Below are positions 46,407 to 55,600 of a stretch of 60,290 bases of DNA, piece after piece; positions within the stretch are counted from its first letter, which is position 1; each line of letters begins with the position of its first letter. The notes below the pieces were generated by a model that saw only the letters and a list, made by a program, of their open reading frames with translations, was not told the DNA's origin and searched no databases. The position numbers and the translations under genes are program-made. The stretch comes from Streptomyces amritsarensis (lineage in GTDB: Bacteria > Actinomycetota > Actinomycetes > Streptomycetales > Streptomycetaceae), in contig NZ_MQUR01000043.1 of NCBI RefSeq assembly GCF_001953875.1, forward strand, positions 1-60,290, written 5' to 3'.

Positions 46407-47092
46407 CCTTCAGCGGCTTCCCGCCCTCGGCACTGCGCCTGTACGAGGACCTCGCGGCCGACAACAGCAAGGAGGCGTGGCGGCTGCGCCACCGCGAGCG
46501 GTACGAGCGTGACGTACGTGCGCCGATGGACGAGCTGGCCGCTGAACTGGGCACGTTCTTCGAGGAGTGGGCCGGGCCGGGCGCAGTGCAGGTGCTCGGC
46601 CCGGTCCGGGACACCCGGATGTCCCACGACAAGTCCCCGTACAAGACCTACCAGGGCGCCTACCTGGACCTGCTGCCGTGCCTGGGCCTGTGGGTGCACC
46701 TGGACCGGGACGGGCTGTACGCCTCCGGCCGCTGGTACCCGTACGCCGGGGCCGAGGTCGCCCGCTACCGTGCCGCCGTCGAGGAGGAGGACGGCGGCAC
46801 GGAGCTGGCGGCGATCACGGGCCGGCTGGCGGAGCAGGGCTTCGTCCTCGGCGGGGACCGGCTCAAGTCCCGGCCGCGGGGGGTGCCTGCGGACCATCCG
46901 CGGCTGGACCTGCTGCGCCACCGCAAGATCGACGCGGGGCGCCGCCACGGTCCGGCGGCCGGCCTGCACACGCCGCGCGCAGGGGAGTTCGTTCGGGAGA
47001 CCTGGCTGCTGGTGCGGCCGCTGCTGGACTGGATGGCGGCGCGCGAACTCACCCCGAAGCCCCGCGAAAGAGGAGTTGAGGACCCGTCATGA
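46403..47092 (+). CDS. DUF2461 domain protein
   Basis: A 229-residue DUF2461 protein: TFSGFPPSALRLYEDLAADNSKEAWRLRHRERYERDV at the start, RDTRMSHDKSPYKTYQGAYLDL, and a C-terminal LKSRPRGVPADHPRLDLLRHRKI are hallmarks of the family. Its biochemical role is unknown; it is generally a housekeeping-type gene. It is translationally coupled on both sides: GTG 46403 overlaps the stop of the SHMT-like gene (GTGA), and its own stop overlaps the ATG of the next gene (ATGA). Its place inside a biosynthetic operon suggests a function with the two PLP enzymes. Confidence 0.85.
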   Translation: MTFSGFPPSALRLYEDLAADNSKEAWRLRHRERYERDVRAPMDELAAELGTFFEEWAGPGAVQVLGPVRDTRMSHDKSPYKTYQGAYLDLLPCLGLWVHLDRDGLYASGRWYPYAGAEVARYRAAVEEEDGGTELAAITGRLAEQGFVLGGDRLKSRPRGVPADHPRLDLLRHRKIDAGRRHGPAAGLHTPRAGEFVRETWLLVRPLLDWMAARELTPKPRERGVEDPS

Positions 47093-48159
47093 GCATGGAC
47101 GCTTCCGGTGTCGCCGATCTGCGCAGCGACACGGTGACCCGGCCGGGACCCGGGATGCGGGCCGTGATGGCCGGCGCGGAGGTCGGCGACGACCTCTTCG
47201 GGGAGGACCCGACCGTCCGCGCCCTGGAGGAGCGCCTCGCCGGCCTCTTCGGCTTCCCGGCGGCCCTGTTCACCCCGTCCGGGGTGATGGCCAACCAGAT
47301 CGCGCTGCAGCTCCTCGTCGCCCCCGGCGAGGAGCTGGTGTGCGACGCCGAGGCGCACGTCCTGGCGCACGAGGAGGCCTCCCCGGCCCGCTACGGCGGA
47401 ATCCAGACGCGTACGGTGAGGGCGGAGCGCGGGGTGGTCACCGCGGCGCTGCTGGCCGGCGCGGTCCGGCGCGGGAACGCGTACACGCTGGGCACGCGGG
47501 CGGTGGAGGTGGAGCAGACCCACACCCGGGCCGGCGGTACGGTCCACCCGCTGGAGACGCTGCGGGAGGTGCGCGCGCTGACGTCCGGCGCGGGCGTGGC
47601 CGTCCACATGGACGGCGCCCGGATCTGGAACGCTATGGCCGCGACCGGTACGTCGGCGGCGCAGTACGGGCAGACCGCCGATTCGCTGTCCGTGTGCCTG
47701 TCGAAGGGGCTGGGCGCGCCGGTCGGTTCGGTGCTCCTGCTCCGGTCCGAACACCTGCCCAGGGCGAAGAAGTTGCGCCACGGCCTGGGCGGCGGCATGC
47801 GGCAGTCGGGCATCCTGGCGGCTGCGGGGCTGTACGCCCTGGACCACCACGTCGAGCGGATCGCCGAGGACCACGAACACGCCCGGCTGCTGGCGGCCGG
47901 GCTGCGGGACGCGGGGTTCGCCGTGCGCCCGCCCGAGACCAACATCGTCCTCGTCGCGGTGCCGGGCGCCGACGAGGTCGTCGCACGGGCCGCGCAGGAA
48001 GGAGTGCTGGTGACCGCGCCGGACCCGGACACCGTCCGGCTGGTCACCCATCTGGACGTAGGAGACAAGGCGTGTCGGCGTGCCCTCGAGGTGCTGACCG
48101 CCGTCATGACCGATGTCGTCGCCGGGGCGCGCAACACCGCGCCCGCGGGACGCTCGTAA
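47089..48159 (+). CDS. Threonine aldolase-type PLP enzyme (second copy)
   Basis: A 356-residue fold-type I PLP enzyme of the beta-eliminating lyase/threonine aldolase family: DLRSDTVTRPGPGMRAVMAGAEVGDDLFGEDPTVRALEERLAGLFG, and the cofactor lysine K206 in CLSKGLGAPVGS. These enzymes cleave or form beta-hydroxy-alpha-amino acids from glycine and an aldehyde. It is coupled to the DUF2461 gene by ATGA. It differs from the other aldolase copy in this window (7 kb), which is closer to the low-specificity housekeeping type. It could work after or alongside the SHMT-like enzyme. Confidence 0.9.
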   Translation: MSMDASGVADLRSDTVTRPGPGMRAVMAGAEVGDDLFGEDPTVRALEERLAGLFGFPAALFTPSGVMANQIALQLLVAPGEELVCDAEAHVLAHEEASPARYGGIQTRTVRAERGVVTAALLAGAVRRGNAYTLGTRAVEVEQTHTRAGGTVHPLETLREVRALTSGAGVAVHMDGARIWNAMAATGTSAAQYGQTADSLSVCLSKGLGAPVGSVLLLRSEHLPRAKKLRHGLGGGMRQSGILAAAGLYALDHHVERIAEDHEHARLLAAGLRDAGFAVRPPETNIVLVAVPGADEVVARAAQEGVLVTAPDPDTVRLVTHLDVGDKACRRALEVLTAVMTDVVAGARNTAPAGRS

Positions 48160-48185
48160 GAAGCGGAAGAGAGCGAAGTAGCAAC

Positions 48186-48767
48186 ATGAGTTTAGAAGTC
48201 CGGCCCGCCACGGCGGATCTGTGGGACGACGTCCGCCAGGTGCTCCAGCCGAAGAAGAGCGCGCACACCTGCTGGTGCATGGCGTGGCGGCTTTCCACCG
48301 GCGACTACGGGCGGATGACCGCGGAGGAGCGGGGCGAGCACCTGCGCACCCTCACGGAGAAGGCGGACCCGCCGCCGGGGATCCTCGGGTTCCTGGACGG
48401 CGAGGTGGCCGGCTGGTGCAACGTGGCGCCGCGCCGCACGCTCGACCGGCTCACCTCCTCCAAGACGATCACGCCGGTGGACGACCTGCCCGTGTGGTCG
48501 GTGACCTGCTTCGTCGTGCGCAAGGAGTTCCGCGGCAAGGGGGTCGCCTCGGGCCTGCTGGAGGGGGCCGTCGAGCACGCGCGGGCGGGCGGCGCGCCCG
48601 CCGTCGAGGGTTATCCTGTGGACCCGGAGGGCGGCCGGGTGAACCCGACCCTCGCCTATGTCGGGACGATGGACATGTTCGAGCGGGCCGGCTTCCGCCG
48701 GATCCGGCGGACCGAGGCGAAGAGCGACAAGCGGCACCGCTGGATCATGCGCCGCGACCTGGTCTGA
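48186..48767 (+). CDS. GNAT family N-acetyltransferase (cluster)
   Basis: A 193-residue acetyltransferase. The loop CFVVRKEFRGKGVASGLLEGAVEHARAGG binds acetyl-CoA, and the N terminus has SAHTCWCMAWR, typical of one bacterial GNAT subfamily with an unassigned substrate. It is the last gene of the rightward block, 26 bases after the aldolase, and might serve tailoring or self-protection. ATG 48186 is the start of the recognisable fold. Confidence 0.85.
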   Translation: MSLEVRPATADLWDDVRQVLQPKKSAHTCWCMAWRLSTGDYGRMTAEERGEHLRTLTEKADPPPGILGFLDGEVAGWCNVAPRRTLDRLTSSKTITPVDDLPVWSVTCFVVRKEFRGKGVASGLLEGAVEHARAGGAPAVEGYPVDPEGGRVNPTLAYVGTMDMFERAGFRRIRRTEAKSDKRHRWIMRRDLV

Positions 48768-48790
48768 CGCCCGGTAGGGCGGTGGTACCG

Positions 48791-48827
48791 GGGCAAGGGG
48801 CTCCCGCAGTGCGGGGGCCCCTTGCCC
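48791..48827. terminator. Bidirectional terminator between the two cluster blocks
   Basis: A 17-bp stem (48791-48807 against 48811-48827) with one G-T pair and a 3-base loop lies between the convergent GNAT and acyl-CoA dehydrogenase genes. Confidence 0.8.
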
Positions 48828-48835
48828 GTGCCCGG

Positions 48836-49981
48836 TCAGGGGGTGTGCGCCGCGGTGTCCCACAGCTGGGCGGGGCGCCCGCAGCGCAGGGCCTCCCATG
48901 CCGCGCGCCGGTAGCAGCCGGCCACCAGGCCGTCCCGTACGAGACCGGAGGCGCCGTGCAGGTGGACCGCGTCCCGTGTCACGTCGAGGGTGGTCTCCGC
49001 CGTGAGGGCGATCAGCCCGGCGGCCTCCCCCGGGGTGAGCCGGCCCTCGTCGAGGTCGCGGGCCGCGTCGCCGACGGCCCAGCGCACGGCGTCGAGCCGG
49101 GCCAGGAGCCCGGCCACCCGCAGCCGGGGTCCCTGGTGCTTGACCAGGGCCTGGCCGAACTGCTGCCGTCCGCGGATCCGGGAGACGACGGCGGTCAGGG
49201 CCGCCGCGGTGATGCCGGCCAGCAGGGACGCCTGGTGGACGGCGGCGCGCAGGCCGACCCGGGCGAGGGCCTGTTCGGCGGCGAGCCCGCGCAGGAGTAC
49301 CGCCCCGGCCGGGATCCGTGCCTCGTCGAAGACGGCGCCCGCGACCGCTCCGCCGCCGTGGTCGCGCAGCGGGCGTACGCTCACACCTGCCGCGGGCAGG
49401 TCCACGAGGGCGACGCAGGGGCCGTCGGGGCCGCTCGCCAGGACCAGCAGGGCGTCCGGCCCGACGCCGGCGGCGAACGGGCCGCCGGTGCCGGTGAGGA
49501 CGACGCCCGCGCCGTCGCCGTCCGGTTTCCAGGCGATGCCGGGCGGTACGGCGCCGCGCGGGTCGGGCAGCCGGCCCGGGACGGCGAGCCGGAGCTCCCC
49601 CGCCCGCACCCGGTCCAGCAGGTCGTCGGTGCCCTCGGGGGCGAGCGGGCCGAGGGCGGCGAGCACGTCCAGCGCGAGGAGGGTGTCGGCGAGCGGGACG
49701 GGCTGCATCGCGTTGCCGGCCTCCTCGCAGACCATGGCGAGCACGGCCTGCCCGAGGTCGAGGCCCTCCTTCTCGATGGGTAGGGCGAACTCCCAGGCCC
49801 CGACCTGGGTCAGCGCCTCCCAGGTGCCCGCGGGGGTGTCCCCGTCGACCTCGAGGCCCTGCCGCACGGTGAGCCGGAGCTGCCGGAAGAGCGAGTCCTC
49901 GTCCTCCCGCTCCCGCCACCGCTCGGGCGCCCCGCCGGCCGCCCCTTGCGTACCGCTCCCGTTGACCGCCTGGGTCGTCAC
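48836..49981 (-). CDS. Acyl-CoA dehydrogenase family protein (subunit 1)
   Basis: A 381-residue flavoprotein of the acyl-CoA dehydrogenase fold. Core features are RIRGRQQFGQALVKHQ (usual RxQFGxPLxxFQ) and VHLHGASGLVRDGLVAGCYRRA, which replaces the common HGGxGYTxExxxxRxYRDA. The standard catalytic base is not obvious, as in one subunit of known two-subunit dehydrogenases. GTG 49981 overlaps the stop of the upstream dehydrogenase (GTGA), so the two are coupled and probably form a hetero-oligomer acting on an acyl or aminoacyl substrate. Confidence 0.85.
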   Translation of the reverse strand: MTTQAVNGSGTQGAAGGAPERWREREDEDSLFRQLRLTVRQGLEVDGDTPAGTWEALTQVGAWEFALPIEKEGLDLGQAVLAMVCEEAGNAMQPVPLADTLLALDVLAALGPLAPEGTDDLLDRVRAGELRLAVPGRLPDPRGAVPPGIAWKPDGDGAGVVLTGTGGPFAAGVGPDALLVLASGPDGPCVALVDLPAAGVSVRPLRDHGGGAVAGAVFDEARIPAGAVLLRGLAAEQALARVGLRAAVHQASLLAGITAAALTAVVSRIRGRQQFGQALVKHQGPRLRVAGLLARLDAVRWAVGDAARDLDEGRLTPGEAAGLIALTAETTLDVTRDAVHLHGASGLVRDGLVAGCYRRAAWEALRCGRPAQLWDTAAHTP

Positions 49982-51168
49982 GGCCGTACCTCCGCCCCTG
50001 AGTCGAGACGCAGCCGGGCCAGCGTCTCCAGCATCATTTCGGCGGTGCCGCCGGATATCCGCATCCCCGGGGCTTCACGCATCGCCGAATCGAGTGGGTG
50101 TGCCACCCCGTCGACCTCCGGGTCGTCGAGGGTCATGCTCGTGTCGCCGTCGAGTTCGGCGGCCCACCAGGCCACCTCCGCGGCGAGTTCGGTGGTGTAC
50201 CACTTCGCGGCGGCGGCCTCGTCCTCGTTGAGCTCGCCCCGGTCGAGGCGGGTGAGGACGCGGCGGACCAGGGTTCCTGCCGCGAGCAGCCGGGCGTTGA
50301 GCTTGGCCAGGCCGATCTGGTCGTGCTGGCCTGCCTCCAGCCGGTCGGTGTGGGCCTCCAGCCGTTCGACGGCCGCCCGGTACCAGCGCAGGGCCTTGAC
50401 GTAGTAGTCGAGGCCGGTGCGTTCGAAGGCCAGTGTCTTGACGACGATCGCCCAGCCCTGGCCGATGGAGCCGACGACGTCGTCGGCGGTGACGGACACG
50501 CCGTCGAGGGCGACCTCGTGGAAGGCGTCGTCGCCGATGCCGGGGATCTGCCGGATGGTGACGCCGGGCTGGGCGAGGGGGACGAGGAAGAGGCTGAAGG
50601 CGTCGTCCTCGCCGCGGGCCAGGCACAGGCCGTAGTCGGCGAAGCGGGCGAAGAGGGAGTGGACCTTGGTGCCGTACAGCTTGTAGCCGCCCTTGCCGTC
50701 GCAGACGGCGCGGGTGGAGAGGATGTTGAGGTCGGAGCCGGCCTGCGGTTCGCTGAAGAGCACACAGCCGAAGGAGGTGCCGGCGGCGAAGCCGGGCAGG
50801 TGGCGCGCCTTCATCTGCGGGCTCGCGACGTTGAGCAGGGTGGAGCCGACGATCTGCACGGTGAGGGTGTGCAGCAGGTCGGGGACGTCGTGCATGGCGA
50901 GTTCCTCGACCAGCACGGCGGCGGCGACCTGGCTGACGCCGCGGCCCCCGTACTCCTCGGGCCACTGGGGTGCGAGCAGGCCCCGCTCGCCCAGGGCCCG
51001 GTGGATGGGCCGGGGGTCCCGGGTGCGCCGGGCCTCGGCGACGGGGGCGGACACCAGGATGTCGTGGATGTCCTCGCGCAGGGCCCGCATGGGGGTGCGG
51101 GGCACGTCGGCCCCGCTCCGTACGAGCCCGCAGTCCGCGGGCGCGCGGTAGAACTCGGTGGTGAGCAC
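49978..51168 (-). CDS. Acyl-CoA dehydrogenase family protein (subunit 2)
   Basis: A 396-residue acyl-CoA dehydrogenase. The N-terminal helical domain leads to QWPEEYGGRGVSQ, then FSEPQAGSDLNILSTRA for FAD and substrate contact, GIGDDAFHEVALDGVSV, and the ending RISGGTAEMMLETLARL, related to the GTSEIQ motif. The start is GTG 51168, 6 bases after AGGGAG; TTG 51174 sits directly on the ribosome site and is unlikely. It is the first gene of the dehydrogenase pair, after a strong hairpin. It may desaturate a thioester-bound intermediate. Confidence 0.88.
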   Translation of the reverse strand: MLTTEFYRAPADCGLVRSGADVPRTPMRALREDIHDILVSAPVAEARRTRDPRPIHRALGERGLLAPQWPEEYGGRGVSQVAAAVLVEELAMHDVPDLLHTLTVQIVGSTLLNVASPQMKARHLPGFAAGTSFGCVLFSEPQAGSDLNILSTRAVCDGKGGYKLYGTKVHSLFARFADYGLCLARGEDDAFSLFLVPLAQPGVTIRQIPGIGDDAFHEVALDGVSVTADDVVGSIGQGWAIVVKTLAFERTGLDYYVKALRWYRAAVERLEAHTDRLEAGQHDQIGLAKLNARLLAAGTLVRRVLTRLDRGELNEDEAAAAKWYTTELAAEVAWWAAELDGDTSMTLDDPEVDGVAHPLDSAMREAPGMRISGGTAEMMLETLARLRLDSGAEVRP

Positions 51169-51217
51169 GGGCAACTCCCTAGGCGGGTCTGGGTGGGTCC
51201 GGTGGGGGATCGAGGAG

Positions 51218-51245
51218 GGGGCCGGGGCCGCAGGGCCCCGGCCCC
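51218..51245 (-). terminator. Strong hairpin between the condensation-like and dehydrogenase genes
   Basis: GGGGCCGGGGCC and GGCCCCGGCCCC form a perfect 12-bp stem with a 4-base loop, just after the stop at 51248. It could terminate or weaken transcription from the NRPS genes into the dehydrogenase pair. Confidence 0.6.
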
Positions 51246-51247
51246 GC

Positions 51248-52651
51248 TCAGTGCCGGGTGGTGAGTGGGGAGGCGGGCGCGGCGACGGCCCGGTCCAGCA
51301 CCTCCTCGATGCCGGTGAGCAGGCCCCGCACGTCCTCGGGCGTGGCCGCGTGCCGGTTGTACTCGGCGGTGCCGCCGATCTCGCCGTCCCGTTCCACCAG
51401 GCCGACGCAGGCCAGGGCGGCGGCCGGGTCGGGGCTGTAGAGCTCCAGGTGGCGGGCCGGCGGCCCGGGCAGCTGGCCGACCTCGATGCCGGGCAGGTCC
51501 AGCGGGACCGCCGGGTAGTTGTGGAGGGCGAACAGGACGTTGTACGGCGGGGGCGTGCCGTCGCCGAACAGCACGTCCACGGGCAGGCGCTGGTGGGCCA
51601 GGGCCTCGGCCACCGCGCTGCGGGTGCGGTGCAGGAGCTCGCGGAAGGTGGGCCCGCCTGCGAGGTCGAGCCGGATCGGCACGACGGTGGTGTACTGCCC
51701 GACCGCGCCCTCGAGCGGTGCGGCGAACCGGCCGGCGGCCGGGGTGCCGATCACCACGGAGCCACGGCCGTCCCTGCGGGCCAGGACGACGGCCAGCGCG
51801 GCGAGCAGGGTCATGAACGGGGTGGCGCCCTCGGCCGCGCCCAGTTCCAGCCCGGCGTCGACCGGTCCGCGGGCCAGCCGTACGGGCAGGTGTCCGCGCT
51901 CGAAGCCGCCGGGGGCCCGGGGTGCGGGCGGGTCGGCCGCGAACACGGTCCGGCGGCGGGCGAGTTCGGCGGTGCCGTCCGGTCCGGCGAGCCAGCGGTG
52001 CTGCCAGTCGGCGTAGTCGGGGAACTGGAGTTCGGGTGCGGTGAGGCCCTCCGGGCCCTCGCGGTAGCCGGCGGCGAGATCCGCGAGGAAGACCCCCGAG
52101 GACCAGCCGTCGAAGACGGCGAGGTGGGAGGCGAGGATCAGGACGTGCTCGTCGGGGGCGGTCCGCAGCAGCCGGAACGCGCTGGTGCGGCCGCTCTCCA
52201 GGTCCAGGACGGTGGAGGCGCTCTCGGTCAGTTGCAGGGCGGTCCGCTCGGCCGCGGCCTGCGGGGTGAAGGCCGACAGGTCGGCCCGGGTCAGCCGCAG
52301 GACCGGTTCCTCGTCCACATGGAGCCGCGGCTGGTCGGAGGTGGAGCGGACCAGCCGGGTGCGCAGCGCCTCGTGGCGGCGCAGCACGCCGGTGAGGGCC
52401 TCGGTCAGCCGCTGCGGGTCGAGGGGGCCGGTCAGCCGGAGGGCGTGCGAGCCGGTGGCGACGGCCGGGTGGGTGCGTTCCCGGCGCCACAGCCGGGTCT
52501 GCAGGGCGGTCGGGGGGACCGGCCCCGCGCCGGAGCGCGGGGCCGGGTGTGCGGGTACGGGCCGGCGTGCGGCCAGCATCAGGCGGGCGAGCTCGCGCTT
52601 GGCCTCAGGGAGTGCGGCGAGCGCCCCCTCCAGCCCGGCCGGTCCGGCCAT
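51248..52651 (-). CDS. Free-standing condensation-like protein with altered active site
   Basis: A 467-residue condensation-domain protein with no A, T or TE domain. It opens on VPPTALQTRLWRRERTHPAVATGSHALRLTGPLDPQRLTEAL, like the first half of a C domain, and ends in the second half (VVIGTPAAGRFAAPLEGAVGQYTTVVPIRL, then LPVDVLFGDG). The motif HHxxxDG reads H176-L177-AVF-D181-G: the first His and the Asp are kept, but the second, catalytic, His is Leu. It may be inactive, a chaperone, or catalyse another acyl transfer. It is coupled to the upstream NRPS gene (TGATG). Confidence 0.85.
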   Translation of the reverse strand: MAGPAGLEGALAALPEAKRELARLMLAARRPVPAHPAPRSGAGPVPPTALQTRLWRRERTHPAVATGSHALRLTGPLDPQRLTEALTGVLRRHEALRTRLVRSTSDQPRLHVDEEPVLRLTRADLSAFTPQAAAERTALQLTESASTVLDLESGRTSAFRLLRTAPDEHVLILASHLAVFDGWSSGVFLADLAAGYREGPEGLTAPELQFPDYADWQHRWLAGPDGTAELARRRTVFAADPPAPRAPGGFERGHLPVRLARGPVDAGLELGAAEGATPFMTLLAALAVVLARRDGRGSVVIGTPAAGRFAAPLEGAVGQYTTVVPIRLDLAGGPTFRELLHRTRSAVAEALAHQRLPVDVLFGDGTPPPYNVLFALHNYPAVPLDLPGIEVGQLPGPPARHLELYSPDPAAALACVGLVERDGEIGGTAEYNRHAATPEDVRGLLTGIEEVLDRAVAAPASPLTTRH

Positions 52652-55600
52652 CAGGGCCCCTCAGGCTGCTGGAGGGAGCCGAGGAGGGCGGCGGCCTCTT
52701 CGTCGCTCATGTTCTCGATCTGCTCGAAGACCGCGAGCAGCCGGTCCTGTTCGCCGGCGGCCTCGGCCTTCGCGGCGCGGACGAGTTCGGCGAGGCCCGC
52801 GACGGTGGGACGGCCGAAGAAGTCGGCGAGGGCGATGTCGATGCCGAAGAGGGCCCGGACCCGGGAGACGACGATGGTCGCCTGGAGGGAGCTGCCGCCC
52901 AGGGCAAAGAAGTCGCCCTCCACGTCCGGGTTCTGCCATTCCAGGAGCGGGGTGAGGATGTCGCGGCAGATCTGCTCCTCGACGGCGTCGCGCGGTGGGG
53001 TCCCGCCCTGGGCCGACTGCTCGGTGGGCAGCGGCAGGGCTGCGGTGTCGACCTTGCCGTGCGGGGTCAGCGGCAGCTCGTCCAGGACGACGACGACCGG
53101 GACCATGTAGCCGGGGAGCCGGACGGCCGTGTAGGCGCGCAGGCCCTCGGCGTCGGCGACCTCGGAGGCGTAGGAGCCCACCTGCTCGACGGTGACGTAG
53201 GCGGCGAGCATGCGCTCGCCGCCCGCGGCGGGCTGGGCCACCACGACGGCCTGCTGCACGGAGGGGTGCCCGGTCAGGACGGCCTCGACCTCGCCCGGCT
53301 CGATCCGGTGGCCGCGCACCTTGAGCTGGCGGTCGGTGCGGCCGAGGAAGTCGAGGTTGCCGCCGGGAAGCCAGCGCACGAGGTCGCCGGTGCGGTAGAG
53401 GCGTGCGGTCTCGGGGCCGTCGGAGTAGGGGTTGTCCGCGAAGCGTTCGGCGGTGAGGTCGGGGCGGCCCAGGTAGCCGCGGGCCACGCCGGGGCCGGCC
53501 ACGCACAGTTCGCCGGGAACGCCGGGCGGGACCGGGCGCAGCCGCTCGTCGAGCACGAAGGCCTGGTGGCCGGGCATGGGGCGGCCGATGGGCGGGTTGC
53601 GGTCGTAGCTGCCGGTGCAGTCCATCAGGGTCACCGCGACGGTGGCCTCGGTCGGGCCGTAGCCGTTGACGAAGCGGCGCTCCCCCGCGGTCCATTCGGC
53701 GACGAGCCGGCCGGGGAAGGCCTCGCCGCCGACCGAGACCAGGCGGAGGTCCGGCAGGGCGGCCTGGTCGAGCAGCGGCAGGAGCGCGGGCGGGAGTTCG
53801 GCGACGGTCACCGCGTCCTCGCGCATCCGGGCCTGGAGCAGGGCGGGGTCGCGGCGTTCGTCGTCGGTGGCGATGACGAGGGAGCCGCCGGCGAGCAGGG
53901 TGGTGAAGATCTCGAAGACGGAGACGTCGAAGGTGAGGGGGGCGAACTGCAGGACCCGGTCCTCGGCCTTGATCTCGTAGGACTTGGCGATGGTGCGGGA
54001 GAAGTGGGTGACCGAGCGGTGCTCGATCATGACGCCCTTGGGGGTTCCGCTGCTGCCGGAGGTGTAGAGCACGTAGGCCAGGTCGGCGGGGGTGGAGCTG
54101 AGGGCGAGGGAGGGGACCTCGCGGACGGGGGCCGCGCTGCCGGTGTTCACGAGTTCCAGCGGTACGGGCAGCTGCGCGCTCTCGTCGACGAGGGCGTGGC
54201 GGACCTTGGCGTCGGCCAGGACCGTGCGGGTGCGCTCGGCCGGGGCGGCCGGGTCGACGGGGATGTAGTGGGCGCCCGCCTTGAGGACGCCGAGGACGCC
54301 GGCGACGGCGGCCGGGCCGCGGGCCACGCACACGGCGACGGGGTCCCCGTGCCCGACGCCGCGGTCGCGCAGCCGGTGGGCGATGGCCTCGGACCAGCGG
54401 TCGAGGGCCGCGTAGTCCAGCCGGGTGGCGCCGTGCCGGACGGCGACGGCGTCGGGGTGGATGGTGGCCCGCTCGCGGAAGGCGCGGTCGAGCGTGGTGG
54501 TCCAGGCGGTCTCGTCGACGGGGCCGCCGCGGGAGAGCTCGCGGGCGTGCCGGGAGGCGGCCGGCTCCTCGACGAGGCTGATGTCGCCGACCTGGATGTC
54601 GGGGTTCTCGGCGACCTGCTCCAGGACCTGGCGGAAGGCGGCGAGGAGGGCGCTGGCCGTGCCGTGCCGGTAGAGGGAGGTGTTGTACTCCAGGGAGAGT
54701 TCCAGGCCGTCGTTCTCGCCGACGAGGAAGCTCATGTCGAACTTGGCCGCGCCGTCGTGCAGTTGGTCCATGGTGAATTCGACGTCCGCGGCGTGCGCGC
54801 GGTGGGTGCCCCAGCGGCCGAGCGAGGTGAACTCGATCTGGAAGAGCGGGTGGCGCAGCGGGTCGCGGACGGGGCGGACGGCCTCCACGACCTGCTCGAA
54901 GGGGAGTTCGCTGCTGGTGAAGGAGTCCATCACGGAGGCCGCGGTGCGGGTGACGAGCTCGCGGAAGGTGAGCCCGTCGGTGACTTCGGTCCGCAGGGTG
55001 ATCATCTGGACGAAGCAGCCGATGACCTTTTCGAGGTCGGGGTGCGGGCGGGAGGCGCTGGCCGTGCCGACGACGACGTCCTCGGTCCGGGTCCAGTGCC
55101 GCAGCAGCGCGTTGAAGGCGGCCAGCAGGGTGGTGAAGACGGTGGTGCTGTTCGCGTCGGCGAGTTCGGTGAGCCGGTCCAGCAGCTTCTGGTCGAGGGT
55201 CAGTTTCAGGCCGCGGCCGTCGCCGCGGGTCTCGGGACCGCGCGGATGGTCGGGCATGACCTCGGTGGCGACGGCGCCGGCGAGGATCTGGCGCCATTTG
55301 GCGGCGAGTGCCCGGCCGTGCTCGTCGTTCTCCAGCTTGGCCCGCTGCCAGGCCGCGAAGTCGGCGTACTCGACGGCGAGTCTGGGGGCCTCGGGGCGCC
55401 GGCCGGCGGCGGCCGCGGCGTAGCTGGCGGTCAGCTCCTCGGTGAAGATCCGGGTCGAGCCGGGGTCCCAGGCGATGTGGTGGACGACCCAGAGCAGGAC
55501 GTGCCGGTCCTCGGCGAGGCGTACGAGCTGGGCGCGGACGGGCGGTGCGGCGGCCAGGTCGAAGGGGGCGGAGGCGGTGGCCGCGGTGAGCTCGGCGAGC

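Noticed and set aside
51248..52651. Calling the free-standing condensation-like protein an active condensation enzyme
   Set aside because: The catalytic second His is Leu, so activity of the usual kind is not supported.
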